Below, one piece after another: positions 21,236 through 30,654 of a stretch of 64,000 nt of DNA; the stretch's first letter is position 1; every line of letters starts with the position of its first letter. The position numbers and the translations under genes are program-made. Source of the stretch: an uncultured Chlorobiaceae bacterium (lineage in GTDB: Bacteria; Bacteroidota; Chlorobiia; Chlorobiales; Chlorobiaceae); assembly GCA_903839405.1 (NCBI GenBank), contig CAIMCD010000018.1, forward strand, positions 16,294 to 80,293, given 5' to 3'. Under the pieces are notes generated by a model that ran no database searches, was not told where the DNA came from, and saw only the letters and a program-made list of their open reading frames with translations.

Positions 21236-21444
21236 TGAAAGGGATCTCGGCGGCAATGGTAACCGGTATGCTTTTGGCCTTGACGTTTCTCGCCATTGCG
21301 CTCTCTATCCTCCTGTTTCCCGCAAGTGTGCCTGCTGTAGCCCGCCATGACCTCCAGCTCTACGCCCTCCTCACCGGGGCGTACGGCATCTGGCGCCTTA
21401 TTCGCGTCTGGATGCTCTGGAGAGAAGCGCAGGAAAATGGATGA
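21235..21444 (+). CDS. Small two-helix membrane protein coupled to the NDH-2-like gene
   Basis: Protein of 69 residues with two predicted membrane helices (about residues 5-27 and 38-58). Its ATG overlaps the stop of the flavoprotein gene (TGATG), which suggests translational coupling and perhaps a role in membrane anchoring of that enzyme (inference). Family not recognised. Confidence 0.6.
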   Translation: MKGISAAMVTGMLLALTFLAIALSILLFPASVPAVARHDLQLYALLTGAYGIWRLIRVWMLWREAQENG

Positions 21445-21680
21445 ATACAACCATATCAGATAGCGTGATAGAGTTCACTCTCCCACCCTAAAATTTACGT
21501 ATTTTGATCTTGATCTTAATATCATACGCTGTAAAGCAACAGTCTTTCGACACATTTATTTTGTACTACCGTATTTTCTATGCAGCGACTTAAGTTCTTA
21601 CTCCAATAATCACATCAATACGCAAGCAAAGAATCTGGTTTAAAAAATCTACCGGTCAACCATTTGATTCCGTTGTTCCA

Positions 21681-22070
21681 CTAAATTATTCGAAAACCCG
21701 TAATTATTATAAGCCAAGAAATTACAAATACAAAAGGAATCCCAATATTACATGTCCACCCTAACATGGTTGAGATATAAGAGACAAAATAAGTGCTAAG
21801 GCCATACTCATTTTTAAGACGATGCATCGCTATAATTGCACCAATCACTCCCATAAAAATAAAAACACTTGTCAATAGTCCTATTATTGGGACGAGGCAA
21901 ATTAACAAATAAATTTTTGGCGACTGACAGGTTGCTGAGGTAATGGAGATACCATAAGCTGTAAAAAGTAATGATTGTGTAACACCAAGCCATGACAATC
22001 TATTGTTGACAAAATCTTCTTCTAATTTCCATCGAGCCCTTCCTTCTGATAAATTATCATTGTCATCCAT
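21681..22070 (-). CDS. Hypothetical small membrane protein
   Basis: Protein of 129 residues with an acidic N-terminus (MDDNDNLSEGRARWKLEEDF) and about three membrane helices (around 31-48, 53-80 and 103-125). Not a family I recognise with confidence. It lies in AT-rich sequence unlike the core genes to the left, 74 bases after deoC on the same strand, so it may belong to the same acquired block. Confidence 0.55.
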   Translation of the reverse strand: MDDNDNLSEGRARWKLEEDFVNNRLSWLGVTQSLLFTAYGISITSATCQSPKIYLLICLVPIIGLLTSVFIFMGVIGAIIAMHRLKNEYGLSTYFVSYISTMLGWTCNIGIPFVFVISWLIIITGFRII

Positions 22071-22144
22071 ATTCTTTCACTGAAATATTAACATCTCGCT
22101 TATAAAATATTTTTTGATTTTGGAGGGAAAAATAGAAAAGGACA

Positions 22145-22828
22145 TTATTTTGAAATTATTTCATATTCTTTTATTATATCAACACTTTTGGAGCAACCAA
22201 GTCTTGTTGCACCAGCTTGCAATAACAATAATGCATCCTGAAGTGTCTTTATTCCTCCTGATGCTTTGACTCCAGTTTCATTACCAACAACGCCTCGCAT
22301 CGTCTCAATATCTTTAATAGTAGCAGATCCTCCAAATAAGCCTGTATTTGATTTAACCAAATGAGCGCCAGCTTCTTTAGCTAACAGACATGCTTTTTTA
22401 ATTTCCCATTCTGTCAGAAGCTGTGTCTCAATTATTACTTTACAGATTTTTCCAGAAATTGCATTTATCACCATTTCTATATCATTTCTTACAAAAGCAT
22501 AATTACCATCCTTAAAAGCCCCAATATTTAAAACCATATCAAACTCTTCTGCGCCATTCATTAACCCCTCTTGGGCTTCAAATACTTTCGTACTTGTAGT
22601 ATTTGCACCCGTAGGAAAACCAATCGGAACACCAACCTTAATCGAAGTGCCATGCAAAAGAGTCGCTGCATATTTGACTCGGCAAGGATTGACAAATACC
22701 GCTGAAAAGCCATATTGCACTGCATCTTGACAAGCTTGAGCTATCTCAATCTGTGTTGCATCTGATTTTATAATAGTATGATCAATGATGTTGGCGAGTT
22801 TACTTACATATAGTTTACTCATACTCAA
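22145..22828 (-). CDS. deoC: Deoxyribose-phosphate aldolase (DeoC-type)
   Basis: Class I aldolase of 227 residues that in its known role cleaves 2-deoxyribose-5-phosphate to glyceraldehyde-3-phosphate and acetaldehyde. Visible features are IDHTIIKSDAT at the start, VVINIGAFKDG-like VLNIGAFKDG, the Schiff-base region HLVKSNTGLFGGSAT (Lys in VKSNTG; family consensus is VKTSTG) and VKASGGIKT. No other nucleoside catabolism gene is near; instead it follows an epimerase and a radical SAM gene on the same strand. Its codon use is AT-rich, suggesting acquisition. It may act on a different sugar here (inference). Confidence 0.85.
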   Translation of the reverse strand: MSMSKLYVSKLANIIDHTIIKSDATQIEIAQACQDAVQYGFSAVFVNPCRVKYAATLLHGTSIKVGVPIGFPTGANTTSTKVFEAQEGLMNGAEEFDMVLNIGAFKDGNYAFVRNDIEMVINAISGKICKVIIETQLLTEWEIKKACLLAKEAGAHLVKSNTGLFGGSATIKDIETMRGVVGNETGVKASGGIKTLQDALLLLQAGATRLGCSKSVDIIKEYEIISK

Positions 22829-22959
22829 ATATAAATATTAAAAAAACAGCGCTTTAATAATATTCAAAATAAACATTAAGCAAAGATTTCAGGCAAAAGC
22901 TTAAAATACCTTAGAATATATTACAGCATTATTTAACAATACAAATACAGATCAATTAG

Positions 22960-23859
22960 TTATTGATCATATTCTTCACTCAGAACTTTCATGTGAAGCA
23001 ACCCTTCATCTAGACTCCATATCCTAGTTTTTAGCAATTTTGACACTTTCAGATTTATCATAGAACAATCAGCCGGCCTATAATACCTAAAATCTACTTC
23101 ACTGATCGATATCGGCACAATAAGTTCATTACTAAAATGAAATATTTCAGCCATTTTCAAACCAAACTCATAGCGACTTACTCGTTTTGATCCACATATA
23201 TGATATAACCCCTGAAATTCTTTACACAAAGCCAATTCCATCAATATATCACATAAATTATTTAAATATATAGGTGACCTGTATTCATCAATAAACAACT
23301 CAACCTCTTTATTATTCATTAAATCTATCATTATTTTTTCCGCAAAACACTTTGACAAATTTGCACTAATTCCATAAACAAGTGAAATTCGTGCAATACA
23401 ATAATCAGAGCACACAGAAATAACTATATTTTCGCCGTCTAATTTTGTCCTTCCATAAAAGCATGATGGTTCAGCACCATCTTCCTCCGCATAAAATTTT
23501 TTATTACCAGAAAAAACATTATCTGTCGATATATATATTAATCTTGCATTAACTTTTTCTGCTGCTATTGCGATATTTTCCACACCACAAACATTAACAC
23601 TGCAAGCATATTGCTTATTATTCTCACAAATAGCTGCATTTGCTATTGCAGCAGTATGAATTATAACATCTGGTCTATATCGGCAGAACAAATCCTCCAC
23701 TTTTTTCTTATCAGTAATATCCAAATGCAATAAAATAAAATGACCATTTTGATTAACTGGTGATGTACTGTATGTAATAATTGTTTTTATCTGCAGCGAT
23801 AGTATAGATGCTAATGATCCTCCCAAAAACCCAGCCCCACCAGTTATCAAGATAATCAT
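22960..23859 (-). CDS. NAD-dependent epimerase / dTDP-4-dehydrorhamnose reductase-like
   Basis: Extended short-chain dehydrogenase of 299 residues. It has the nucleotide-binding IILITGGAGFLGGSLAS at the N-terminus, the active-site YGRTKLDGENIV (YxxxK) around residue 133, and the substrate-binding IARISLVYG segment. The pattern is closest to RmlD-type NDP-sugar 4-ketoreductases. It starts 10 bases after the radical SAM stop codon, so the two are surely cotranscribed. AT-rich codon use contrasts with the core genome. Substrate unknown. Confidence 0.82.
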   Translation of the reverse strand: MIILITGGAGFLGGSLASILSLQIKTIITYSTSPVNQNGHFILLHLDITDKKKVEDLFCRYRPDVIIHTAAIANAAICENNKQYACSVNVCGVENIAIAAEKVNARLIYISTDNVFSGNKKFYAEEDGAEPSCFYGRTKLDGENIVISVCSDYCIARISLVYGISANLSKCFAEKIMIDLMNNKEVELFIDEYRSPIYLNNLCDILMELALCKEFQGLYHICGSKRVSRYEFGLKMAEIFHFSNELIVPISISEVDFRYYRPADCSMINLKVSKLLKTRIWSLDEGLLHMKVLSEEYDQ

Positions 23860-23869
23860 CTATATTAAA

Positions 23870-25471
23870 TCAAAACTTTTTAGCTTCATCTATCAGGGCA
23901 TAGATATCGCTTTCACTTTTCTTACCCAATTCATCTATTACTTCATTTACTTGAATTACACTAAAACCATCTTTAACAACGAGTTCATTTATCGCATGAA
24001 GGAACTTATTCGTAGCGTTTCCAAATGGCGGACAAACTTCACATGTGCATGTATATGGCATTCCATTTGTTAAGTACTCCCGTCTCTTGCCATTCCATAC
24101 ATCTTCAAACTTATTATTAATGATATTACCAAAAGTAATTGAAGCCGGGGAAGTATTATGATCACACAAATACAAGTTACCATCAGAGCCAACAGTAGAA
24201 AGAAAATTATGATAATAACACCCATCCTCACAACTCCAATTTCTGAAAGACTTACTCTTTATATTTTCTACAGAATGTATAGCCGACACCTTAAACGAAT
24301 AATCCTCAAGTTTTTTTGCATTAATTATTTGATTTCTTACAATCTTAAGTTGTTCTTTGTTTAATAAATTTTTATCTCCAATATCGCATTTAAAACGTAT
24401 TGAGTCACATCCGATTTCTTTAACTTTTTTTGATACTGTGTATATTTCTTTATGATTATCCGGGCAAATAACATAACCAATATTAACCTTGAGCGGCCTG
24501 TTATGTTCTTTCTTTTTGGCAATTAAATTACTAATATTATTTATGATTTTTTCATATGTACCTTTATTTCGATTCCGTATTTTCTTACTCTCTTTCAACC
24601 AATAAAATGATTCTGGTCCACCATCCAGACTAACATGAACATAAGTAATTCGTGATAAAAGATCCCAAGTCTCCTCATCATCCATCTTAACTCCATTAGT
24701 AAATAATCCAATTTTTCGACCCGAACCTAAGCATCGTCGAATTGCTTTATGCGTTACCTCTTTAGTTTTGGCACTCACAAGAGGTTCACCAATATAGCCG
24801 GAAAACTTAATCATTTCTACACGCAGACCATCATCAGTCTTATAGTCCAATATGGTTCCGAGCAATTTTTCGACATTACTTTCATTGATATTATTAGGTA
24901 AGCATTTAACATTATTCTTTTCTTCAATTTCCTGCCCTATACACCACAAACAGTATAAGTTGCACAAACTGCTAATCTGAATTTCGATTTCAAATGGAGG
25001 AAATTTTTTATCTTTCTTTTTAATACTTTCAACAAAAGCCTTTAAATATTTAGTCTTTTCTTTCAGAAGAATAATAATGTAATACAAATCATCTTTGTTA
25101 ATAGATAAAAGAAGCTTCTTTTTTATTCCTTCTTTTTGCATTGTTGCGGAGGCTGTGAAAGCACCACTTGCCATAAATCTTAGAATACGATTATCAGTGG
25201 CGGCCTTTTTTTTAATCTCTTCAGGATCAGGATTATCAACAACAGCAATCACAATATATGGAGGAGAAAGATCCTTGGCAGGCATATTCACATCAATTTG
25301 TGTCAAACCTGAAAATGAGAAATATTTCAGATTGAGATGATTACTGTACCAACCTTGCAAGTGCAATACTTCGTTGATGGGGCGATTTGCATCAGTAATG
25401 TCAACTTCTGTGACAGAAATATCATTTCCGATAGAAGATGTGGCGAGTAGAAGTATCATATTCGGACACAT
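23870..25471 (-). CDS. Radical SAM/SPASM domain protein
   Basis: Protein of 533 residues. Residues 1-160 form an N-terminal region I do not recognise. The radical SAM domain has its cluster motif at Cys170, Cys174 and Cys177 (CNLYCLWC), followed by IKFSGYIGEPL and LFTNGVKM. A C-terminal SPASM-type auxiliary cluster region includes CEDGC, NLYLCDHN, FGNIINNKFEDVWNGKRREY and CTCEVC. SPASM enzymes modify peptides or sugars; with an epimerase and DeoC-type aldolase downstream, a carbohydrate or small-molecule pathway is plausible but inferred. First gene of an AT-rich block. Confidence 0.85.
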   Translation of the reverse strand: MCPNMILLLATSSIGNDISVTEVDITDANRPINEVLHLQGWYSNHLNLKYFSFSGLTQIDVNMPAKDLSPPYIVIAVVDNPDPEEIKKKAATDNRILRFMASGAFTASATMQKEGIKKKLLLSINKDDLYYIIILLKEKTKYLKAFVESIKKKDKKFPPFEIEIQISSLCNLYCLWCIGQEIEEKNNVKCLPNNINESNVEKLLGTILDYKTDDGLRVEMIKFSGYIGEPLVSAKTKEVTHKAIRRCLGSGRKIGLFTNGVKMDDEETWDLLSRITYVHVSLDGGPESFYWLKESKKIRNRNKGTYEKIINNISNLIAKKKEHNRPLKVNIGYVICPDNHKEIYTVSKKVKEIGCDSIRFKCDIGDKNLLNKEQLKIVRNQIINAKKLEDYSFKVSAIHSVENIKSKSFRNWSCEDGCYYHNFLSTVGSDGNLYLCDHNTSPASITFGNIINNKFEDVWNGKRREYLTNGMPYTCTCEVCPPFGNATNKFLHAINELVVKDGFSVIQVNEVIDELGKKSESDIYALIDEAKKF

Positions 25472-26281
25472 AGACTAAATGAATTAAAGGTTGATCGCCA
25501 GTTTTGTCAAAAAAAGAAGGCCAACTAAAATTCCGGAACTCATTGAGTTAGTTTTAGAACAGATATAGGCACAAATTGAACAATCTTTTGTAATCTGTTA
25601 GAGCTATTTAAGACTCATGGGACAGTCCTGCACAGAGTGAACGGTACTTCTGGCTACGTACTATTTATGCGACTTGGGTGTGGCAAAGCAAATCAGCTAC
25701 GTCTATCGTACATCACTATATAAGTCGTGGAACGTTGTATGACTTCATTTGAAATATGCAAAAAATAAATACTTCAAACAAGATAATTATTACAAAATTA
25801 CGTACTATTATCAGCCAAAAACCGTATAAATAGCAAAGAGCAAAAAATTATCAAGCACTCAAAGCGCCAGCAAATTGAAAGTATTTTTACTGTATTTTTT
25901 TGAGGAATTGACAAAAACGAGTTAGAGCGCTTTACATTGTTGTTATAAATCAACCATTCCGATCAATACCGGCAACGGCATTTACCGGCAGAGAGCGTGC
26001 ACGGACGAGGGAGATTTCTCCTTGCAGTCGAAATGACACCGGGGTGTGCCTCCTCGGAACACAGGCGGCATCAATCCATCAGCCTTTTTCCGATAAAAAA
26101 TCAGGGCAAAACGTTTCCCATCCCTTGGAAATTGATTTTTTCCGTAGATTCACCCTTGTATCAATCTCTCCTGCTTTATTATGATGGTGGTTACGCTTGA
26201 CTCTCTGTAGCCAACCAGTTACAGGCAAACAAGCGCAGGAAGAGAGTCCCGAAGAATGTTATTAAGCATAGAGAACAGAGC
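25472..26281. other. Gene-free 810-base stretch between the AT-rich cassette and argD
   Basis: No intact gene is seen. Around 25492-25568 one plus-strand frame reads FVKKRRPTKIPELIELVLEQ before a stop, which looks like a decayed coding remnant. Sequence at 26008-26042 (GGGAGATTTCTCCTTGCAGT and onward to GAAATGACA) resembles dispersed intergenic repeats seen in many bacterial genomes; there is no second copy in this window. The composition changes from AT-rich to core-like near 25970. The argD promoter should lie in the last 200 bases. Confidence 0.4.
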
Positions 26282-27493
26282 ATGAAACCATTGGCCGTAA
26301 ACCCGGAAACCGAAAAGAAACTTTTTTTCCATAATTATGCCCGGCTTCCCATCGCTGTAACGCATGGCGAAGGGGTGTGGCTGGTCGGTGATGACGGCAC
26401 CCGTTATTTGGACATGATTGCTGGCATCGGCGTCAATGCCCTCGGCTATGGCGACCGGCGTCTTGTTGAGGCAATCAGCACGCAGGCGGCAAAACTGATC
26501 CATGCATCAAACCTCTTCATGATGCAGCCGCAGTTTGAGCTGGCTGAAAAGCTGCTCGCTCTCTCCGGGCTCTCGAAGGTCTTTTTTGCCAACAGCGGCA
26601 CCGAAGCCATTGAGGCGGCCATCAAGATGGCCAGAAAATGGGCCGGTCGCTTGGGCGACACGAATAAAAATGAGGTGCTCTCCTTGAGCAACTGTTTCCA
26701 CGGCAGAACTTACGGCGCCATGTCGCTCACAGCCAAACCGAAATATTCCGGCGGCTTCGAACCGCTCCTGACCGGCACCGGCATGATTGCCTTCAACGAT
26801 ATTACAGATCTTGAGGAGAAGGTTTCCGAGAAAACTGCTGCTGTTTTTATTGAGGTAATCCAGGGCGAGGGCGGTATCCATAAAATTTCACAACCCTTTA
26901 TTGACCGACTGAAAGAGCTGCGCGAGCAGTATAACTTCCTTATTGTGGCTGATGAAATCCAGGCTGGCTGCGGAAGGAGCGGAAAGTTTTTCAGTTATAG
27001 CCTGCTTCAGGCTGACCCCGATATGGTCTGCCTTGCCAAGCCGCTTGGTGGCGGGCTCCCCCTCTCGGCCGTGATCGGCAACGAAAAGGTGGCTGATGTA
27101 CTTGAGTATGGCAACCACGGCACTACCTTCGGAGGCAACCCGGTAGCCTGTGCTGCGGGCATTGCCATGATCCAAGCCATTGAGGAGGACAAGCTCACCG
27201 AACATGCGGAGGAGATCGGTCGGTTTATGCATGAGGAGTTGCAGAAACTGGCAGAGAAACATCCGCAAATCCTTGAAATCCGCCAGTATGGACTGATGAT
27301 CGGCATCACGGTCGACAAGGAGGCAAAAGGGTATGTCGTCAAAGCACTCCAGAAGCAGTTACTTATAAACGCTACCAGCATTAACGTTATCCGCCTACTC
27401 CCCCCGCTCGTCATCAGCCGGGAGGAAGCTCAACTCTGTATCACGCTGCTTGATGAGATCCTTACCGAAGAAAGAGCCGAAAAAAACGGTTGA
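26282..27493 (+). CDS. argD: Acetylornithine aminotransferase
   Basis: Class III PLP-dependent aminotransferase of 403 residues; expected to make N-acetylornithine in arginine synthesis, possibly also acting in lysine synthesis. Signatures are [72 protein letters not shown] and the Schiff-base lysine in [15 protein letters not shown], followed by [11 protein letters not shown]. Length and motif order match ArgD. A small membrane protein gene overlaps its 3' end. Confidence 0.9.
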   Translation: MKPLAVNPETEKKLFFHNYARLPIAVTHGEGVWLVGDDGTRYLDMIAGIGVNALGYGDRRLVEAISTQAAKLIHASNLFMMQPQFELAEKLLALSGLSKVFFANSGTEAIEAAIKMARKWAGRLGDTNKNEVLSLSNCFHGRTYGAMSLTAKPKYSGGFEPLLTGTGMIAFNDITDLEEKVSEKTAAVFIEVIQGEGGIHKISQPFIDRLKELREQYNFLIVADEIQAGCGRSGKFFSYSLLQADPDMVCLAKPLGGGLPLSAVIGNEKVADVLEYGNHGTTFGGNPVACAAGIAMIQAIEEDKLTEHAEEIGRFMHEELQKLAEKHPQILEIRQYGLMIGITVDKEAKGYVVKALQKQLLINATSINVIRLLPPLVISREEAQLCITLLDEILTEERAEKNG

Positions 27494-27713
27494 GAAACCG
27501 GCCGCAATAATGCCCCTTGGAGCAATCAACTATCTGATGATTGCCCTCGGGGCGGTTGTGATTGCCGCAAGCTACTGGGGAATGTACCTCGAACATGAGG
27601 TTGACGGGGTTTTTGCGCTCGTTGTCTCGCCCTTCACCCTGATCGGCTCCTATGTGTGGATTATTTTCGCCATCCTCTACCGCCCGAAAGCCGCAAAAAA
27701 GCAAGCAGCTTAA
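27453..27713 (+). CDS. Small two-helix membrane protein, DUF3098-like
   Basis: Protein of 86 residues with a basic N-terminal tail and two helices (about 26-45 and 53-75). The [19 protein letters not shown] and [17 protein letters not shown] segments resemble DUF3098 small membrane proteins of Bacteroidetes/Chlorobi. I use ATG 27453 rather than the TTG before it. It overlaps argD by 41 bases in another frame and its stop codon interlocks with that of convergent tonB (TTAA). Confidence 0.65.
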   Translation: MRSLPKKEPKKTVEKPAAIMPLGAINYLMIALGAVVIAASYWGMYLEHEVDGVFALVVSPFTLIGSYVWIIFAILYRPKAAKKQAA

Positions 27714-28516
27714 TCAAGCTGAAAGCGGATCGGAACGGTGAACCAGACCTTGATCGGGCTGCCGTTCTGGATGCCGGGATAGTATTTCGACTCCATCAGG
27801 GACTTTATGGCCACCGCATCGAAGACGTCACAATCGGCCGGAATGCGCTTCATCACCTTTGCCTTGATTGGCCGGCCATCTTCACCAATCAGCACACTCA
27901 CAAAAACCTTGCCTGTAATACCGGCAATTCTGGCCATTTCAGGGTAGGCCGGTTTTTTCTGGTCGAGAAAGCCCGGCGTCTTTTCACACGCTACAAACAT
28001 CGGCACCTCATCACCCGACGAGGCTGATCCGGATCCTGACCCCTGAGTCTGCAGGGCCTGTTTCAGCTCCTTCTGCGTGGCCACGGTCTGCTGCACAGGC
28101 ACCTCCTCCTCGCTGACCTTTTTGATTTTTCCGACATTCGGCGGCGCAGGCACGGCCGGGGAGGTTGGAGTAACCGGAACCGGCTCCGGGGTATCGAGCG
28201 GCGGCGGGGGCGGAAGCTGCGTCACACTGGTAACCACCTCATAGCACTCCACCATCGGCTTATCGCTCTTGCCGAACAAACCGGTGAGTGACATTATGCG
28301 CTGCCAGTTAGCCGTTACACCCCAGAACAGCCCGAGAAGCACAATTGCAACAATAACGCCGTGCGTAAGAAAGAGATGGCCCTGACGGCGAAGGGCAAGA
28401 TTGCCGTACGGCAACTGCCGCAACCGATCGGTATCGAGAAACTCTTCACCGAACGACCACGAAAGGGCTTTGCGGCGAAAGGTCTCCTGATGGATTTTAT
28501 TAAATTCTGAAGGCAC
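27710..28516 (-). CDS. tonB: TonB energy transducer
   Basis: Periplasm-spanning protein of 268 residues that transmits energy from ExbBD to outer-membrane receptors. It has one N-terminal membrane helix (about residues 49-68), a proline-rich stretch ([20 protein letters not shown]) and a C-terminal TonB domain with [20 protein letters not shown] and [12 protein letters not shown]. Last gene of the exbB-exbD-exbD-tonB unit, 33 bases after the second exbD. No TonB-dependent receptor is encoded nearby, so its ligand is not known. Confidence 0.93.
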   Translation of the reverse strand: MPSEFNKIHQETFRRKALSWSFGEEFLDTDRLRQLPYGNLALRRQGHLFLTHGVIVAIVLLGLFWGVTANWQRIMSLTGLFGKSDKPMVECYEVVTSVTQLPPPPPLDTPEPVPVTPTSPAVPAPPNVGKIKKVSEEEVPVQQTVATQKELKQALQTQGSGSGSASSGDEVPMFVACEKTPGFLDQKKPAYPEMARIAGITGKVFVSVLIGEDGRPIKAKVMKRIPADCDVFDAVAIKSLMESKYYPGIQNGSPIKVWFTVPIRFQLD

Positions 28517-28549
28517 CTGAACTGAACTCCTTTGCTCGGGTTAGAACGC

Positions 28550-29074
28550 TTAACCTGCTCTTTTTATTTCCTCTGCATCCTGCTCGGTATAGTCATCAAG
28601 GCTGAAGCGGTCGATTTTCATGAGATTCAGCTCATCAATAATATCGACAAGATGTTTATATCGCGCCTTTTCACTGATTTTAACCACAATCACCAGCTTC
28701 TCATTCGCCGCCGTCTGCTGCTTGAGCAACTGGCGCAAGGGCGCACTCAAGGCCATCTGGCGGGAATCACCGGGATCGTAGAGGGGAACTCTGCGTGGAG
28801 CCTTGTCGCCCAGGGAGCAGTAGGCCATGGCGTCATCCGAAATCCTCAGCGTCATGACATTGGTTTCAGCAACCTTCACCTCCGCCTTTTCCGGAGGCAT
28901 ATTGATCTCCATCGTGTTGGATTTGGAGAAGGTGGTGGTGAGCATGAAAAAGGTCAAGAGCAGAAAGGCCACATCAACCATCGGGGTCATATCAAGATGA
29001 AAGCCGATCCTTTTCGAGCGGCGTCTCCCTTTTTTATTGGAGCGATGTCCGTTTGGCGAATCAACAATACCCAT
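28550..29074 (-). CDS. exbD: ExbD/TolR-family proton channel subunit, second copy
   Basis: Protein of 174 residues with a short basic cytoplasmic tail ([22 protein letters not shown]), a single membrane helix carrying the essential aspartate of [18 protein letters not shown], and a periplasmic domain. Its start overlaps the stop of the preceding exbD as TGATG. Two different ExbDs in one operon are common in Bacteroidetes/Chlorobi; they may form mixed dimers. Confidence 0.92.
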   Translation of the reverse strand: MGIVDSPNGHRSNKKGRRRSKRIGFHLDMTPMVDVAFLLLTFFMLTTTFSKSNTMEINMPPEKAEVKVAETNVMTLRISDDAMAYCSLGDKAPRRVPLYDPGDSRQMALSAPLRQLLKQQTAANEKLVIVVKISEKARYKHLVDIIDELNLMKIDRFSLDDYTEQDAEEIKRAG

Positions 29075-29607
29075 CAGCGAACCTCCCTTTCAAGCACGGT
29101 AATGAGGTTGAAGGTCAGCAGGTTGGCTTTTTTGTAGACCTTGATCACATGATTGACCGCTTCAAAGCCGGCAGTGGCGTCGGCCTTGATGACCGGACGA
29201 AGCTTCTGGTCGGCAAAGCGGGCCATCACCACAAATTTGTCAAGCTCATCGCGGTCAACCTTGAAGCTTTCAGCCAGTTTGAATTTTTTCAGCGAATCAG
29301 CTACCGCTACCGGAGAGAGCCCTCTGGCCTGCAGTTTTGGTTTGACCACCGAATTGAAAATCCGCACCCGCGACTGCTGCGACGATACCCCCATAAAAAA
29401 GGTGTTGTCGCCGCTCACGGTTACCGTCAGCACATCGGACTCCGGCAGCTTGCGCTCGGAGTGAGAGGAGGGCAAGTCAATTTTAACAACCTCCGGCGGG
29501 CGAAACTTGGTGGTCAGCATGAAAAACGTCAAAAGAAGAAACGCAACATCGACCATCGGCGTCATATCGATCCTAAAACCGACTCTTTTAACCTTGATTC
29601 TCGACAT
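29074..29607 (-). CDS. exbD: ExbD/TolR-family proton channel subunit, first copy
   Basis: Protein of 177 residues. The N-terminal helix carries [20 protein letters not shown] with the conserved proton-conducting aspartate; the first 30 residues are nearly the same as in the downstream copy, but the periplasmic domains differ. The gene starts 6 bases after exbB and overlaps the next exbD, so the three are translated from one message. Confidence 0.93.
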   Translation of the reverse strand: MSRIKVKRVGFRIDMTPMVDVAFLLLTFFMLTTKFRPPEVVKIDLPSSHSERKLPESDVLTVTVSGDNTFFMGVSSQQSRVRIFNSVVKPKLQARGLSPVAVADSLKKFKLAESFKVDRDELDKFVVMARFADQKLRPVIKADATAGFEAVNHVIKVYKKANLLTFNLITVLEREVR

Positions 29608-29613
29608 GTGCGA

Positions 29614-30360
29614 TTATTCCGGTTTACCGGTTCCAAGGGTCTGGATAATGTAAAACGCCGCCTCATCAATCATGTAGCTGAAGTGATCAACCCGGCTGGT
29701 GAAGATGTTATAGGTCACAATACCCATAATACCGCCGCAAATACCAAGCGCGGTATTGAAGAGCGCTTCCGAAATGCCAAGCGAGAGCTGCACCGCATCA
29801 GGTGAACCGCTGGTCGCCATGGCCGCAAAAGCACGAATCATACCGAGCGTTGTGCCAAGCAGGCCGACCATGGTGGAGATTGAGGCAATGGTGGAAATTG
29901 CCACCAGGTTTTTTTCAAGCAGCGGCATCTCCATGGTGGTCGCCTCTTCAACCGCCTTCTCCATCTCGCTGATCTTTTTTTCGCGATCAGTCACGTTATA
30001 GAGCACCAGCTTGTTATAGCGCTCAAGCACGGTACGCAGCACAGCGGAGAGAGAGCTCTGGTGGTCATTGCACTTCGCAATGGCCTGGTCAATCTGCCCG
30101 TTGTCGATATCCTGCTTGAGGCTTCGGACAAATTCGGGAATATTCCCCTTGCCCGATGCCTTGTTGAGGGCAATAATACGCTCAACAATGTAGGCAATAA
30201 CCATCAAAATAAGCGCCATAAGCACCGACACCACCGGTCCTCCTTTCCAGATGGCATGGTAGATGGATTCCGGAGGGGTCGTACCCATCCAGAGATAGAA
30301 GCCGAAAGCAACCGCGTAGGTCACCACAATAAGCAGCCCCGTAAAAAAGCCCTGTTTCAT
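29614..30360 (-). CDS. exbB: ExbB/TolQ/MotA-family proton channel protein
   Basis: Inner-membrane protein of 248 residues, first gene of the TonB energising unit. Helices lie at about residues 5-25, 38-60, 155-185 and 195-220. The conserved MotA/TolQ/ExbB region reads LVAISTIASISTMVGLLGTTLGMIRAF followed by ISEALFNTALGICGGIMGIV. With ExbD it forms the proton-driven motor energising TonB. About 290 bases upstream are gene-free and should carry the promoter, divergent from dnaG. Confidence 0.93.
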   Translation of the reverse strand: MKQGFFTGLLIVVTYAVAFGFYLWMGTTPPESIYHAIWKGGPVVSVLMALILMVIAYIVERIIALNKASGKGNIPEFVRSLKQDIDNGQIDQAIAKCNDHQSSLSAVLRTVLERYNKLVLYNVTDREKKISEMEKAVEEATTMEMPLLEKNLVAISTIASISTMVGLLGTTLGMIRAFAAMATSGSPDAVQLSLGISEALFNTALGICGGIMGIVTYNIFTSRVDHFSYMIDEAAFYIIQTLGTGKPE

Positions 30361-30654
30361 AAACTGTTATTTATTTTAACCACTGCAGAAGATAGACGAA
30401 TACGTTATGAAGCGCACTGTAATTTACTATACTGAAGGTGCTCCTTGCCATGCAAAAACGCGATGCTTTTCCACTCCGCAAACGGCTCTGAAAAATCGGA
30501 AGTGCCAGAGAATTGGCGTAAAAAAAAAGAGTAAAAAGAAGCCCCGTATATGCCAAGAATTTAATAAATAAGCTTGTGATTATTCAACAGCAAACCATAA
30601 TGAAGAAGAATAGATGTGTTCCGGAAAGCTATCTCACGCCAAAACCAGAGTCCG

